Assembly (NCBI RefSeq): GCF_009761815.1
Contig: NZ_RWIN01000051.1
Span: 248,001 to 312,000, forward strand
DNA length: 64,000 nucleotides
Reading direction: 5' to 3'
Origin: Pseudomonas sp. PB120
GTDB lineage: Bacteria > Pseudomonadota > Gammaproteobacteria > Pseudomonadales > Pseudomonadaceae
Shown here: in pieces, positions 33,204-45,433 of the stretch
Layout: every line of letters starts with the position of its first letter
How positions within the stretch are numbered: the first letter of the stretch is position 1
Program-made: the position numbers and the translations under genes
The notes under the pieces: model-generated
Told to the model about the DNA's origin: nothing
The model's input: the letters and a program-made list of their open reading frames with translations, nothing else
The model's database searches: none

Positions 33204-35603
33204 TTAAAGCGAAGCCAACTCGGTTTCAGCTTCAACAGCTTTCACAGCTTTCAACTGCCGCATCTGCTCACAACCCCACAACACCCGCTCCGGCGTCGCC
33301 GGCGCGTCGATGTTCGGTTGATGCTTGTAGTCGCCCAGGCTGGCCACGGCGTCCTTGATCGCACACCACGAAGCAATCCCCAACATGAACGGCGGCTCAC
33401 CCACGGCCTTGGAATGGAACACCGTGTCTTCCGGGTTCTTGCGGTTTTCCACCAGCTTCACCCGCAGGTCCAGCGGCATGTCCGCGACCGCCGGGATCTT
33501 GTAGCTGGCCGGGCCGTTGGTCATCAGCTTGCCCTTGTTGTTCCACACCAGTTCTTCCATGGTCAGCCAGCCCATGCCCTGGATGAAACCGCCCTCGACC
33601 TGGCCGATGTCGATGGCCGGGTTCAGCGAGGCGCCGACATCGTGAAGGATGTCGGTGCGCAGCATTTTGTACTCGCCGGTCAGGGTGTCGACGATCACTT
33701 CGCAACACGCCGCACCGAAGGCGAAGTAGTAGAACGGCCGACCGCGCGCCTGGCTGCGGTCGTAGAAGATTTTCGGGGTCTTGTAGAACCCGGTGCTCGA
33801 CAGTGAAACCTGAGCGAAATACGCCTGTTGGATCAGCGCTTCAAACGTCAGGATGTGATCGCGAACCCGCACGTGACCGTTGTGGAATTCCACGTCTTCT
33901 TCGCTGACCTTGTACTGCCGCGCAGCGAACTCGACCAGGCGTTTCTTGATGATTTCAGCCGCATTCTGCGCCGCCTTGCCGTTCAGGTCGGCACCGCTGG
34001 AAGCGGCGGTAGGCGAGGTGTTCGGCACCTTGTCGGTGTTGGTCGCGGTGATCTGTACCCGGTCCATTTCCACCTGGAACACTTCGGCCACGACCTGTGC
34101 GACTTTGGTGTTCAAGCCCTGGCCCATTTCGGTACCGCCGTGGTTCAAATGGATGCTGCCATCGGTGTAGACGTGGATCAGCGCACCGGCCTGGTTGAGG
34201 AAACTGGCGGTGAAGGAAATGCCGAATTTCACCGGCGTCAGTGCCAGGCCTTTTTTCAGGATCGGGCTGTTGGCGTTGTAGCGACGAATCGCTTCGCGGC
34301 GCTCGGCGTACTGGCTGCTTTCTTCCAGTTCGGCGGTCATTTCCTCGAGCATGTTGTGCTCGACGGTCTGGTAGTAATGGGTGACGTTGCGCTCGGTCTT
34401 GCCGTAGTAGTTGGCCTTGCGCACCGCCAGCGGATCGAGGCCCAGGTGCCGGGCAATCGCGTCCATCACTTCTTCGATGGCGACCATGCCTTGCGGGCCG
34501 CCGAAGCCACGGTACGCAGTGTTCGACGCGGTGTTGGTCTTGCAGCGATGACCGTTGATGGTCGCATCGCCCAGGTAGTACGAGTTGTCGGCGTGGAACA
34601 TTGCACGGTCGACAATCGAGTTCGACAGGTCCGGCGAGCAGCCGCAGTTACCCGCCAGTTCCAGCTGGATGCCATGCAGGCGCCCGCTGTCGTCAAAGCC
34701 CACGTCGTACTCGACGTAGAACGGGTGACGCTTGCCGGTCATCAGCATGTCTTCCACGCGCGGCAGGCGCATTTTGGTCGGCTGGCCGGTCAGGCGCGCA
34801 ATCACCGCGCACAGGCAGGCCGGGCTGGCGGCCTGGGTTTCCTTGCCACCAAAACCACCGCCCATGCGGCGCATGTCGACGACGATTTTGTTCATCGACA
34901 CGTCCAGCACTTCGGCCACCAGTTTCTGCACTTCGGTGGGGTTCTGCGTGGAGCAGTAGACGATCATCCCGCCGTCTTCAGTTGGCATCACCGACGAGAT
35001 CTGGGTTTCGAGGTAGAAGTGCTCCTGGCCGCCAATGTGCAGCGTGCCCTGGATGCGATTTTTCGCGGTGGTCAACGCACCCGCCGAATCACCGCGTTCA
35101 TGGGTGTGGCTGTCCAGCACGAAATGCTTTTTGCGAAACGCCTCGACCACGTCCAGCACCGGTTCCAGGTCTTCGTATTCGATCACGGCGGCCATGGCGG
35201 CTTTGCGTGCGGTCTCCAGGTCCCGGGCGGCGACGGCCATGACCACCTGTCCGACGAACTGCACGGTGTCGATGGCCAGCAACGGGTCACCGGGCATCAG
35301 CGGGCCGATGTCTTTCAGGCCCGGTACATCCTCGTGAGTAATGGCGATGCGCACACCGTCAAAGGCGTAGCACGGCGAGGTGTCGATGCTGATGATCTTC
35401 GCGTGGGCGCGGTCCGACAGCCGAGCATAAACGTGCAGCTGATTCGGAAATTCCAGCCGGTCATCGATGTACTGCGCTTCACCGGCCACATGCTTGGCGG
35501 CGCTGTCGTGCTTGACGCTGCGGCCGACGCCGGTGGTCAGGTCCTTGGCGAACAGTTCAGCCAGTTCGGCTTGGGTCTTCTCTACACCATGATGATTAGA
35601 CAT
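33204..35603 (-). CDS. xdhB: Xanthine dehydrogenase molybdenum-binding subunit
   Basis: A 799-residue molybdopterin-binding large subunit: GGGFGGKETQA, YRGFGGPQGM, GGTEMGQGLNTKVAQ and the late catalytic region with GEPPFMLG. It oxidises hypoxanthine and xanthine to urate together with XdhA. The ATG at 35603 overlaps the xdhA end by 8 bases, so the genes are coupled. A cytoplasmic enzyme without a signal peptide. Confidence 0.96.
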   Translation of the reverse strand: MSNHHGVEKTQAELAELFAKDLTTGVGRSVKHDSAAKHVAGEAQYIDDRLEFPNQLHVYARLSDRAHAKIISIDTSPCYAFDGVRIAITHEDVPGLKDIGPLMPGDPLLAIDTVQFVGQVVMAVAARDLETARKAAMAAVIEYEDLEPVLDVVEAFRKKHFVLDSHTHERGDSAGALTTAKNRIQGTLHIGGQEHFYLETQISSVMPTEDGGMIVYCSTQNPTEVQKLVAEVLDVSMNKIVVDMRRMGGGFGGKETQAASPACLCAVIARLTGQPTKMRLPRVEDMLMTGKRHPFYVEYDVGFDDSGRLHGIQLELAGNCGCSPDLSNSIVDRAMFHADNSYYLGDATINGHRCKTNTASNTAYRGFGGPQGMVAIEEVMDAIARHLGLDPLAVRKANYYGKTERNVTHYYQTVEHNMLEEMTAELEESSQYAERREAIRRYNANSPILKKGLALTPVKFGISFTASFLNQAGALIHVYTDGSIHLNHGGTEMGQGLNTKVAQVVAEVFQVEMDRVQITATNTDKVPNTSPTAASSGADLNGKAAQNAAEIIKKRLVEFAARQYKVSEEDVEFHNGHVRVRDHILTFEALIQQAYFAQVSLSSTGFYKTPKIFYDRSQARGRPFYYFAFGAACCEVIVDTLTGEYKMLRTDILHDVGASLNPAIDIGQVEGGFIQGMGWLTMEELVWNNKGKLMTNGPASYKIPAVADMPLDLRVKLVENRKNPEDTVFHSKAVGEPPFMLGIASWCAIKDAVASLGDYKHQPNIDAPATPERVLWGCEQMRQLKAVKAVEAETELASL

Positions 35604-37050
35604 AAGCGGTCACCCGAGTCTCGATGTGCGGCGTTTGCAGTTCGATGAAGTATTTGCGCAGCAGGTTCTGGGCGCTGAGCAGGCGGTATTCCTTGCTGGC
35701 GCGGAAGTCCGAGAGCGGCGTGAAATCGTCGGCCAGGGCGGCGCAAGCGCGTTCGACCGTGGCGTGGTTGAACGGCGAACCGAGCAGGACAGCTTCACAG
35801 CGGCTGGCGCGTTTCGGAATCGCCGCCATGCCGCCGAAGGCGACGCGGGCATCGGCGATGACGCCGTTGTCGAGGCGCAGGTTGAACGCGGCGCAGACGG
35901 CGGAAATGTCATCGTCCAGGCGCTTCGACACTTTATAGGCGCGGAACAGCTGTTCGACGCTGGCGCGGGGCACGATGATCTTTTCGATGAACTCGCTTTC
36001 CTGACGCGCCGTAACCCGGTAATCGATGAAGTAATCTTCCAGCGCCAGGGTGCGGCGGGTTTCGCCTTTGCACAGGACGATTTGCGCGCCCAGTGCGATC
36101 AGCAGCGGTGGCGAATCACCAATCGGCGAGGCGTTGCCGATGTTACCGCCGAGGGTGCCCTGGTTGCGGATTTGCAACGAAGCGAAGCGTTGCAGCAGTT
36201 CGCCGAAGTCCGGGTATTCAGTTTTCAAGGCGTCGTAGCAATCGGAGAGGGCGGTTGCGGCGCCGATTTCCAGGCGGTCGTCGAAGCGCTCGATGCGCTT
36301 CATTTCGGCGACGTTGCCCACATAAATCATCACCGGCAGCGTGCGGTGGAATTGCGTGACTTCCAGCGCCAGGTCGGTACCGCCGGCGAGCAGGCGGGCC
36401 TGTGGATACGCGTCGTAGAGGTCAGCCAGATCAGCCACGGTCAGCGGCACCAGGCAGCGTTTGTCACCGCTGTTGAGCTCGCCGATGTCGGTCGGTGCAA
36501 TCGATTTCAGACGCGCAATCGTCTCGGCTTCGCGGGCATCGAACTGGTCTGGCTGCTTGCTGCAGCAGGATTGCTCGGCGGCTTCCAGGATGGGTCGATA
36601 GCCGGTGCAACGGCAAAGATTGCCGGCCAGCGCTTCGTGGGCTTTGTGCGAGTCCGGCTGTTCGCTGTTCTTTTGCAGCGCAAACAGCGACATCACAAAA
36701 CCCGGGGTGCAGAAGCCGCATTGCGAGCCGTGGCACTCGACCATGGCTTTTTGCACGCTGTGCAGTTCGCCTTTGTGCTTGAGGTCTTCGACGCTGATCA
36801 GTTGTTTGCCGTGCAACGACGAAACAAAGGTCAGGCACGAATTGAGGCTGCGATAGCGAATGTGTTCGCGGCCATCGTCATCCGTTTGCAATTCGCCGAC
36901 CACCACGGTGCAGGCGCCACAGTCACCGCTGGCGCAGCCTTCTTTGGTGCCGGGTTTGCCCACATGCTCACGCAGATAATTGAGCACGGTCAGGTTCGGG
37001 TCCAGGGCGTGCTCGCTACGGAGTTCCTGGTTGAGTAAAAACTGGATCAC
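35596..37050 (-). CDS. xdhA: Xanthine dehydrogenase small subunit (Fe-S/FAD)
   Basis: 484 residues. An N-terminal [2Fe-2S] domain (GCASGDCGACTVVVGE; CLTF), a second Fe-S domain (CGFCTPGFVMS; NLCRCTGYRPI) and a FAD domain (LLAGGTDLALEVTQ; GGNIGNASPIGDSPP) appear in that order. It passes electrons from the molybdenum centre to NAD+. It is the first gene of xdhA-xdhB-xdhC-guaD and is divergent from a gntR gene, with two TGAC-N6-GTCA sites between them. Confidence 0.96.
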   Translation of the reverse strand: MIQFLLNQELRSEHALDPNLTVLNYLREHVGKPGTKEGCASGDCGACTVVVGELQTDDDGREHIRYRSLNSCLTFVSSLHGKQLISVEDLKHKGELHSVQKAMVECHGSQCGFCTPGFVMSLFALQKNSEQPDSHKAHEALAGNLCRCTGYRPILEAAEQSCCSKQPDQFDAREAETIARLKSIAPTDIGELNSGDKRCLVPLTVADLADLYDAYPQARLLAGGTDLALEVTQFHRTLPVMIYVGNVAEMKRIERFDDRLEIGAATALSDCYDALKTEYPDFGELLQRFASLQIRNQGTLGGNIGNASPIGDSPPLLIALGAQIVLCKGETRRTLALEDYFIDYRVTARQESEFIEKIIVPRASVEQLFRAYKVSKRLDDDISAVCAAFNLRLDNGVIADARVAFGGMAAIPKRASRCEAVLLGSPFNHATVERACAALADDFTPLSDFRASKEYRLLSAQNLLRKYFIELQTPHIETRVTAYV

Positions 37051-37107
37051 GGAAGGCCTCGCAGACTCATTATTGTTGTTAACCGCTTTGAACCGAATTT
37101 ATCAGGT

Positions 37108-37145
37108 CTGACTTTTCGGTCAATGATTTTCTGACTTAAAGGTCA
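37108..37145. promoter_or_regulatory. Paired operator-like sites between xdhA and gntR
   Basis: CTGACTTTTCGGTCA (37108-37122) and CTGACTTAAAGGTCA (37131-37145) are direct repeats 23 bases apart, each a TGAC-N6-GTCA palindrome. They lie 58-95 bases before the xdhA ATG and about 175 before gntR. The likely binder is the divergent GntR regulator. Confidence 0.6.
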
Positions 37146-37319
37146 GGAAATAACATTTTTGGCGGATAACAACGCGTTCCATCAGTATTGACCCTCGCGG
37201 GATAGCCTGCTTTTTTGCTTAATTCGTGCCAAAAACCGCCGAGTGGGCACTCCGCCACGACCCCTCATGTGCGCTACACTGCGCCGCCTGTACAGATCGA
37301 AAGCATTTGAAGGACAACC

Positions 37320-37979
37320 ATGACGTTCAAGGCGCCGGATAGCCTCGCCGAGCAAATCGCTCACCACCTCGCCGAGCGGATCATTCGCGGCGAAATGAAG
37401 CCCGGGGAGCGCATCCAGGAACAGAAGGTCACGCTGGCCCTCAATGTCAGCCGCGGCTCGGTCCGCGAAGCGTTGCTGATTCTTGAGCGCCGCCACCTGA
37501 TCGCGATCCTGCCGCGACGTGGCGCCCATGTGACCGAACTCACGGCGCACAAGGTGCAGAGCCTGTGCACGCTGATGAGCGAGATGTACATCCTGCTCGC
37601 CAACGCCGTGGCCACAGGCTGGCAAGTCCAGGCTGACCTCGCACCGTTCGTGCAGATTCAGCAGCGCCTGACCGCCAGCTACGAACGTCAGGACATTCAT
37701 ACCTTCGTCGACGACAGTTTCAACGTGATGCGTGCCACGTATCCGTTCGCCAACAATCCCTATCTTCAGGAAACCGTCGAGAATCTGCAGCCGGCCATGA
37801 GCCGTGCCTACTTTCTGGCCCTGGATCAGCGCAAGGCCTCGATGAGCGAGTACCTGGAGTTGTTCGAGCGCCTGCTCGCCGCTGTGGTTGCCCGTGACTT
37901 TCCACAGATTCGCGCGGTGCTGACGGCCTACGGCCAGCGCAGCTGCGATCTGGTGATCTCCGCCCTGACGGACGCCTAA
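37320..37979 (+). CDS. GntR-family transcriptional regulator next to xdhA and smc
   Basis: 219 residues. The N-terminal winged helix (IIRGEMKPGERIQEQKVTLALNVSRGSVREALLILERRHLIAILPRRGAHVTEL) is followed by an FCD-like helical domain. It matches the regulator that lies between xdhA and smc in P. aeruginosa. Its stop is two bases before the smc GTG, so it may be the first gene of the smc transcript while also controlling divergent xdhA; the second role is inference. Confidence 0.88.
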   Translation: MTFKAPDSLAEQIAHHLAERIIRGEMKPGERIQEQKVTLALNVSRGSVREALLILERRHLIAILPRRGAHVTELTAHKVQSLCTLMSEMYILLANAVATGWQVQADLAPFVQIQQRLTASYERQDIHTFVDDSFNVMRATYPFANNPYLQETVENLQPAMSRAYFLALDQRKASMSEYLELFERLLAAVVARDFPQIRAVLTAYGQRSCDLVISALTDA

Positions 37980-37981
37980 GC

Positions 37982-40900
37982 GTGCGGCTCAAGTGCATTA
38001 AACTGGCGGGGTTCAAATCCTTCGTCGACCCGACCACGGTGAACTTCCCCAGCAACATGGCGGCGGTGGTCGGGCCCAATGGTTGCGGCAAGTCGAACAT
38101 CATCGACGCCGTGCGCTGGGTGATGGGCGAAAGCTCGGCCAAGAACTTGCGCGGCGAGTCGATGACCGACGTCATCTTCAACGGCTCGACCAGCCGAAAA
38201 CCGGTGAGCCAGGCCAGCATCGAGCTGGTGTTCGACAACTCCGACGGCACCTTGCTCGGCGAATATGCCGCCTACGCGGAAATTTCCATCCGCCGTAAAG
38301 TGACCCGCGACAGCCAGACCACTTATTACCTCAACGGCACCAAATGCCGTCGTCGCGATATCACCGACATCTTCCTCGGCACCGGCCTGGGCCCGCGCAG
38401 CTACTCGATCATCGAACAGGGGATGATCTCCAAGCTGATCGAGTCCAAGCCCGAAGACCTGCGCAACTTTATTGAAGAAGCGGCGGGCATCTCCAAGTAC
38501 AAGGAGCGCCGGCGCGAGACCGAAAACCGCATCCGTCGCACCCACGAAAACCTCGAACGCCTGACGGACTTGCGCGAAGAACTTGAGCGCCAGCTCGAAC
38601 GCCTGCACCGTCAGGCCGAGGCGGCGAAGCGGTATCAGGAATACAAAGGCGAAGAGCGTCAGCTCAAGGCCCAGTTGTCGGCCCTGCGCTGGCAAGCATT
38701 GAACGAACAGGTCGGTCAGCGCGAAGCGGTCATCAGCACTCAGGAAATCACCTTCGAAGCCTTGGTCGCCGAGCAACGCAACGCCGACGCCAGCATCGAA
38801 CGCTTCCGTGACGGGCATCACGACCTGTCCGAGCGCTTCAATCTGGTGCAGGGCCGCTTCTATTCGGTCGGCGGCGACATCGCCCGGGTCGAGCAAAGCA
38901 TCCAGCACGGCCAGCAACGTTTGCGTCAGTTGCAGGACGACTTGAAAGAAGCCGAGCGCGCCCGCCTGGAAACCGAATCGCACCTGGGGCACGACCGCAC
39001 GTTGCTGCTGACCCTCGGCGAAGAACTGGACCAGCTCACGCCGGAACAGGAAGTCACCAGCGCCGCCGCAGAAGAAGCCGCGGCCGCGCTGGAAGAATCC
39101 GAAACCACCATGCACGCCTGGCAAGAGCAGTGGGACACGTTCAACCTCACCGCCGCCGAACCCCGTCGCCAATCCGAAGTGCAGCAGTCGCGCATCCAGC
39201 AGCTGGAAACCAGCATGGAGCGCTTGGCCGACCGCCAGAAACGCCTGGCTGAAGAACGTGCCTTGCTCTCGGCGGACCCGGAAGACGCGGCGATCATGGA
39301 ACTCAGCGAGCAGCTGGCCGCCAGCGAAGCCACGCTCGAAGATTTGCAGGCCAGCGAAGAAGCGCAGGTCGAACGGCTTGAGCAGTTGCGTCAGGAACTG
39401 CAAACGGCCCTGCAAAACCAGCAACAGGCCCAGGGCGATTTGCAGCGCCTCAACGGCCGGCTTGCGTCCCTTGAAGCCTTGCAGCAAGCGGCGCTCGATC
39501 CGGGCACCGGCACCGCTGAGTGGCTGCGCGATCAGCACCTGGCGGACCGCCCGCGCCTGGCCGAAGGCCTTAAGGTGGAGGCCGGTTGGGAGCTGGCGGT
39601 GGAAACCGTGCTCGGCGCCGACCTGCAAGCGGTGCTGGTGGACGACTTCGGTGACTTCGATCTGGCCGGGTTTGCCCAGGGCGACCTGCGTCTGCTCAGC
39701 CCGGCCAGCGATGGCGTGCGGGTGCCGGGCAGCTTGCTCGACAAGGTTGATGCGCAGATCGATCTGTCGCCGTGGCTGGGGCTGGTCAAACCGGTGGAAA
39801 CCCTCGAACAGGCCCTGGCCCAGCGCAGTCAATTGACGGCCGGCCAGAGCCTGATCAGCCGTGATGGTTATTGGGTCGGTCGACACTTCTTGCGTGTGCG
39901 TCGGGCCAGCGAAGCGGAGAGCGGTGTGCTCGCCCGTGGTCAGGAAATCCAGCGCCTGACCCAGGAACGCGAAGAGCGCGAAGCCACGGTCGAAACCCTC
40001 GAAACCCAGCTGCAAAATCTACGGGCGCAACAACGCCAGCAGGAAAACGGCCGCGAACACCTGCGCCGTCTGCTGCAAGACGAAGCCCGCCAGCAAGGTG
40101 AACTGAAAGCACAATTGTCCGCCGGCAAGGCCAAGGTCGAACAACTGACGTTGCGCCGTACTCGGCTCGACGAAGAACTCACCGAGCTGGCCGAGCAGCG
40201 AGCGCTGGAGCACGAAAACATCGGCGAAGCGCGCCTGCAATTGCAGGAAGCCCTCGACGCCATGGCGCTGGACACCGAGCAGCGCGAGCTGCTGCTGGCC
40301 CAGCGTGACAGTCTGCGTGAACGCCTTGACCGCGTGCGCCAGGAAGCCCGGCAGCACAAGGACCACGCGCATCAATTGGCGGTGCGTCTGGGCTCGCTCA
40401 AGGCGCAGCACGACTCGACGCGTCAGGCCCTTGAACGTCTGGAAATGCAGTCCGAGCGCCTGACCGAGAAGCGCGAACAGCTCAGCCTCAATCTGGAGGA
40501 GGGCGAGGCGCCGCTGGAAGAACTGCGCCTCAAACTGGAAGAGCTGCTCGACAAGCGCATGACCGTCGACGAAGAACTCAAGACCGCGCAGATCGCCCTC
40601 GAAGATGCCGACCGCGAATTGCGCGATGCCGAAAAGCGCCGTAATCAGGCTGAACAGCAATCGCAACTGATCCGCAGCCAGCTCGAACATCAGCGCATGG
40701 AATGGCAAGCCCTGACCGTGCGCCGCAAGACTCTGGAAGATCAATTGCTCGAGGACGGCTACGACCTCCACGGCGTGCTCGCCACGCTGACGAGCGAGGC
40801 CAACGAGAAGGCCGCCGAGGAAGAACTCGAACGCATCGCCGCGCGCATTCAGCGCCTTGGTGCGATCAACCTCGCGGCCATCGACGAATACCAGCAACAA

Positions 40901-41470
40901 TCCGAGCGTAAACGTTATCTGGATGCGCAGAACGACGATCTGGTGGAAGCGCTCGACACCCTCGAGAACGTGATTCGCAAGATCGACAAGGAAACGCGCA
41001 ACCGCTTCAAAGATACCTTTGATCAGATCAATGGCGGTTTACAGGCGCTTTTCCCAAAAGTTTTCGGTGGCGGGCGCGCGTATTTGGAACTGACGGGCGA
41101 AGATCTACTCGATACAGGGGTGACGATCATGGCGCAGCCGCCCGGAAAGAAGAACAGCACCATCCATTTGCTCTCCGGGGGCGAAAAAGCCCTGACCGCA
41201 TTGGCCCTGGTTTTTGCGATCTTCAAGTTGAACCCGGCGCCGTTCTGCATGCTCGACGAGGTTGACGCACCACTGGATGACGCTAACGTTGGACGCTACG
41301 CGCGGTTGGTCAAAGAGATGTCGCAGACGGTGCAGTTCATCTACATCACCCACAACAAGATCGCCATGGAAATGGCCGATCAACTGATGGGGGTGACGAT
41401 GCATGAGCCGGGTTGCTCGCGGCTGGTGGCCGTGGATGTCGAAGAGGCAATGGCGATGGTCGATGCCTGA
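37982..41470 (+). CDS. smc: Chromosome segregation protein SMC
   Basis: 1162 residues starting at GTG 37982. Walker A (GPNGCGKSN, residues 31-39) and the R-loop region precede a long coiled coil. A hinge follows at about 500-660, then a second coiled coil and the C-terminal LSGGEKALTALALVFAIF signature with Walker B CMLDEVDAPLDD. It organises chromosomes as a condensin-type ATPase. No ATG start fits, and the N-terminus MRLKCIKLAGFKSF is conserved. zipA and ligA follow on the same strand, as in other pseudomonads. Confidence 0.96.
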   Translation: MRLKCIKLAGFKSFVDPTTVNFPSNMAAVVGPNGCGKSNIIDAVRWVMGESSAKNLRGESMTDVIFNGSTSRKPVSQASIELVFDNSDGTLLGEYAAYAEISIRRKVTRDSQTTYYLNGTKCRRRDITDIFLGTGLGPRSYSIIEQGMISKLIESKPEDLRNFIEEAAGISKYKERRRETENRIRRTHENLERLTDLREELERQLERLHRQAEAAKRYQEYKGEERQLKAQLSALRWQALNEQVGQREAVISTQEITFEALVAEQRNADASIERFRDGHHDLSERFNLVQGRFYSVGGDIARVEQSIQHGQQRLRQLQDDLKEAERARLETESHLGHDRTLLLTLGEELDQLTPEQEVTSAAAEEAAAALEESETTMHAWQEQWDTFNLTAAEPRRQSEVQQSRIQQLETSMERLADRQKRLAEERALLSADPEDAAIMELSEQLAASEATLEDLQASEEAQVERLEQLRQELQTALQNQQQAQGDLQRLNGRLASLEALQQAALDPGTGTAEWLRDQHLADRPRLAEGLKVEAGWELAVETVLGADLQAVLVDDFGDFDLAGFAQGDLRLLSPASDGVRVPGSLLDKVDAQIDLSPWLGLVKPVETLEQALAQRSQLTAGQSLISRDGYWVGRHFLRVRRASEAESGVLARGQEIQRLTQEREEREATVETLETQLQNLRAQQRQQENGREHLRRLLQDEARQQGELKAQLSAGKAKVEQLTLRRTRLDEELTELAEQRALEHENIGEARLQLQEALDAMALDTEQRELLLAQRDSLRERLDRVRQEARQHKDHAHQLAVRLGSLKAQHDSTRQALERLEMQSERLTEKREQLSLNLEEGEAPLEELRLKLEELLDKRMTVDEELKTAQIALEDADRELRDAEKRRNQAEQQSQLIRSQLEHQRMEWQALTVRRKTLEDQLLEDGYDLHGVLATLTSEANEKAAEEELERIAARIQRLGAINLAAIDEYQQQSERKRYLDAQNDDLVEALDTLENVIRKIDKETRNRFKDTFDQINGGLQALFPKVFGGGRAYLELTGEDLLDTGVTIMAQPPGKKNSTIHLLSGGEKALTALALVFAIFKLNPAPFCMLDEVDAPLDDANVGRYARLVKEMSQTVQFIYITHNKIAMEMADQLMGVTMHEPGCSRLVAVDVEEAMAMVDA

Positions 41471-41672
41471 GGGGCTGGCAAAATGACACAATTTGCGCGC
41501 CCGGTTCGACTGACGGTGTAAAGTTGCCTTTGGTCGTGCTAGTTTAATGTCAATTTTTCGTATACGTGGGCAAAACGCCTGTCAGAACATAGAGTTGGCG
41601 CCACGTTTTAAAGCGGTTTACGACTTGTAAACCCCTTATTTTTCAGCATTTTTTATAGAGGCACGGGATTAC

Positions 41673-42527
41673 ATGGAAATCGGTCTGCGCGAGTGGCTGA
41701 TCGTCATCGGCATTATTGTCATTGCCGGTATTCTTTTTGATGGCTGGCGCCGTATGCGCGGCGGCAAGGGAAAACTGAAGTTCCGTCTTGATCGAAGTCT
41801 GTCCAATCTGCCGGACGAGGACACCAGCGCCGAGCTGTTGGGCCCGCCCCGCGTGCTGGATAACCACAAAGAACCGCAACTGGACGAGCACGATCTGCCG
41901 TCGGTGAGCATGCCGGCCCGTGAACCCCGTGAGTCGGGTTCCAAGCGCGGCAAGCGCAGCCATGGCGAACCGTCCCAGGGCGACATGAACCTCAGCCTCG
42001 ACCTGGACGGCGGCCCGAGCTTCAGCAGCCGTGACGACGATTTCCCGGATGACACCAAATCCGCGCCTTCGGTCAGCGACAAAGAACAACCGCAAGCCGA
42101 AGAAGTGCTGGTGATCAGCGTGATCTGCCGCGACGCCGCCGGCTTCAAGGGCCCGGCGCTGTTGCAGAACATTCTGGAGAGCGGTCTGCGTTTTGGCGAA
42201 ATGGACATTTTCCATCGCCACGAAAGCATGGCCGGTAACGGCGAAGTGCTGTTCTCGATGGCCAATGCGGTCAAGCCGGGTGTGTTCGACCTGGACGACA
42301 TCGATCACTTCAGCACGCCGGCGGTCAGCTTCTTCCTCGGCCTGCCAGGCCCGCGTCATCCGAAGCAAGCCTTCGACGTGATGGTGGCCGCAGCACGCAA
42401 GTTGTCCCAGGAGCTGAACGGCGAACTGAAAGACGACCAGCGCAGCGTACTGACCGCGCAGACGATCGAACACTACCGTCAGCGCATCGTTGAATTCGAA
42501 CGCCGCGCCCTGACCCAGAAGCGCTGA
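41673..42527 (+). CDS. zipA: Cell division protein ZipA
   Basis: 284 residues: an N-terminal membrane anchor (residues 6-23, [19 protein letters not shown]), a charged and Pro-rich linker (about 30-140) and a C-terminal FtsZ-binding domain ([61 protein letters not shown]). It tethers FtsZ to the inner membrane at the division site. The 200-base gap after smc allows a separate promoter. Confidence 0.95.
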   Translation: MEIGLREWLIVIGIIVIAGILFDGWRRMRGGKGKLKFRLDRSLSNLPDEDTSAELLGPPRVLDNHKEPQLDEHDLPSVSMPAREPRESGSKRGKRSHGEPSQGDMNLSLDLDGGPSFSSRDDDFPDDTKSAPSVSDKEQPQAEEVLVISVICRDAAGFKGPALLQNILESGLRFGEMDIFHRHESMAGNGEVLFSMANAVKPGVFDLDDIDHFSTPAVSFFLGLPGPRHPKQAFDVMVAAARKLSQELNGELKDDQRSVLTAQTIEHYRQRIVEFERRALTQKR

Positions 42528-42550
42528 TCCAAAGGTTGAAGCGGGCTCTT

Positions 42551-42701
42551 GTGGCGAGGGAGCTTGTTGTGGCGAGGGAGCTTGCTCCCGCTGGGCTGCG
42601 AAGCAGCCCCATCCAGGCCACCACCATATGAATCAGATACACCGTATTCGCTGGTTTACGACGGCTGCGCCGCCGAACGGGAGCAAGCTCCCTCGCCACA
42701 G
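42551..42701. repeat. REPIN with a duplicated REP head
   Basis: The GTGGCGAGGGAGCTTGT stretch at 42551-42568 is repeated at once (42569-), giving a tandem copy of the first 18 bases of the left REP. The inverted right REP ends at 42701. It lies between zipA and its terminator. Confidence 0.88.
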
Positions 42702-42736
42702 TGTCCATAGCTTTGAGCTACTGTATTTAGAAAATT

Positions 42737-45265
<2,529 letters not shown>

Positions 45266-45275
<10 letters not shown>

Positions 45276-45360
45276 AGCTTGCTCCCGCTAGACCGCGCAG
45301 CGGTCTCCTTCACCAGGGTGCCTGCTGCGCAGGCAAGCGGGAGCAAGCTCCCTCGCCACA
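45266..45360. repeat. REPIN, GTGGCGAGGGAGC type
   Basis: An inverted REP pair after ligA and before the metallopeptidase-like gene, adjoining the 24-base array. Confidence 0.85.
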
Positions 45361-45433
45361 ATTGTGTTTCAAGCCCGGAACGATCCGCGCGCGTGGATGA
45401 TCTAGTCTTGGCAAGCCCCAGGGAGAGATCGCC

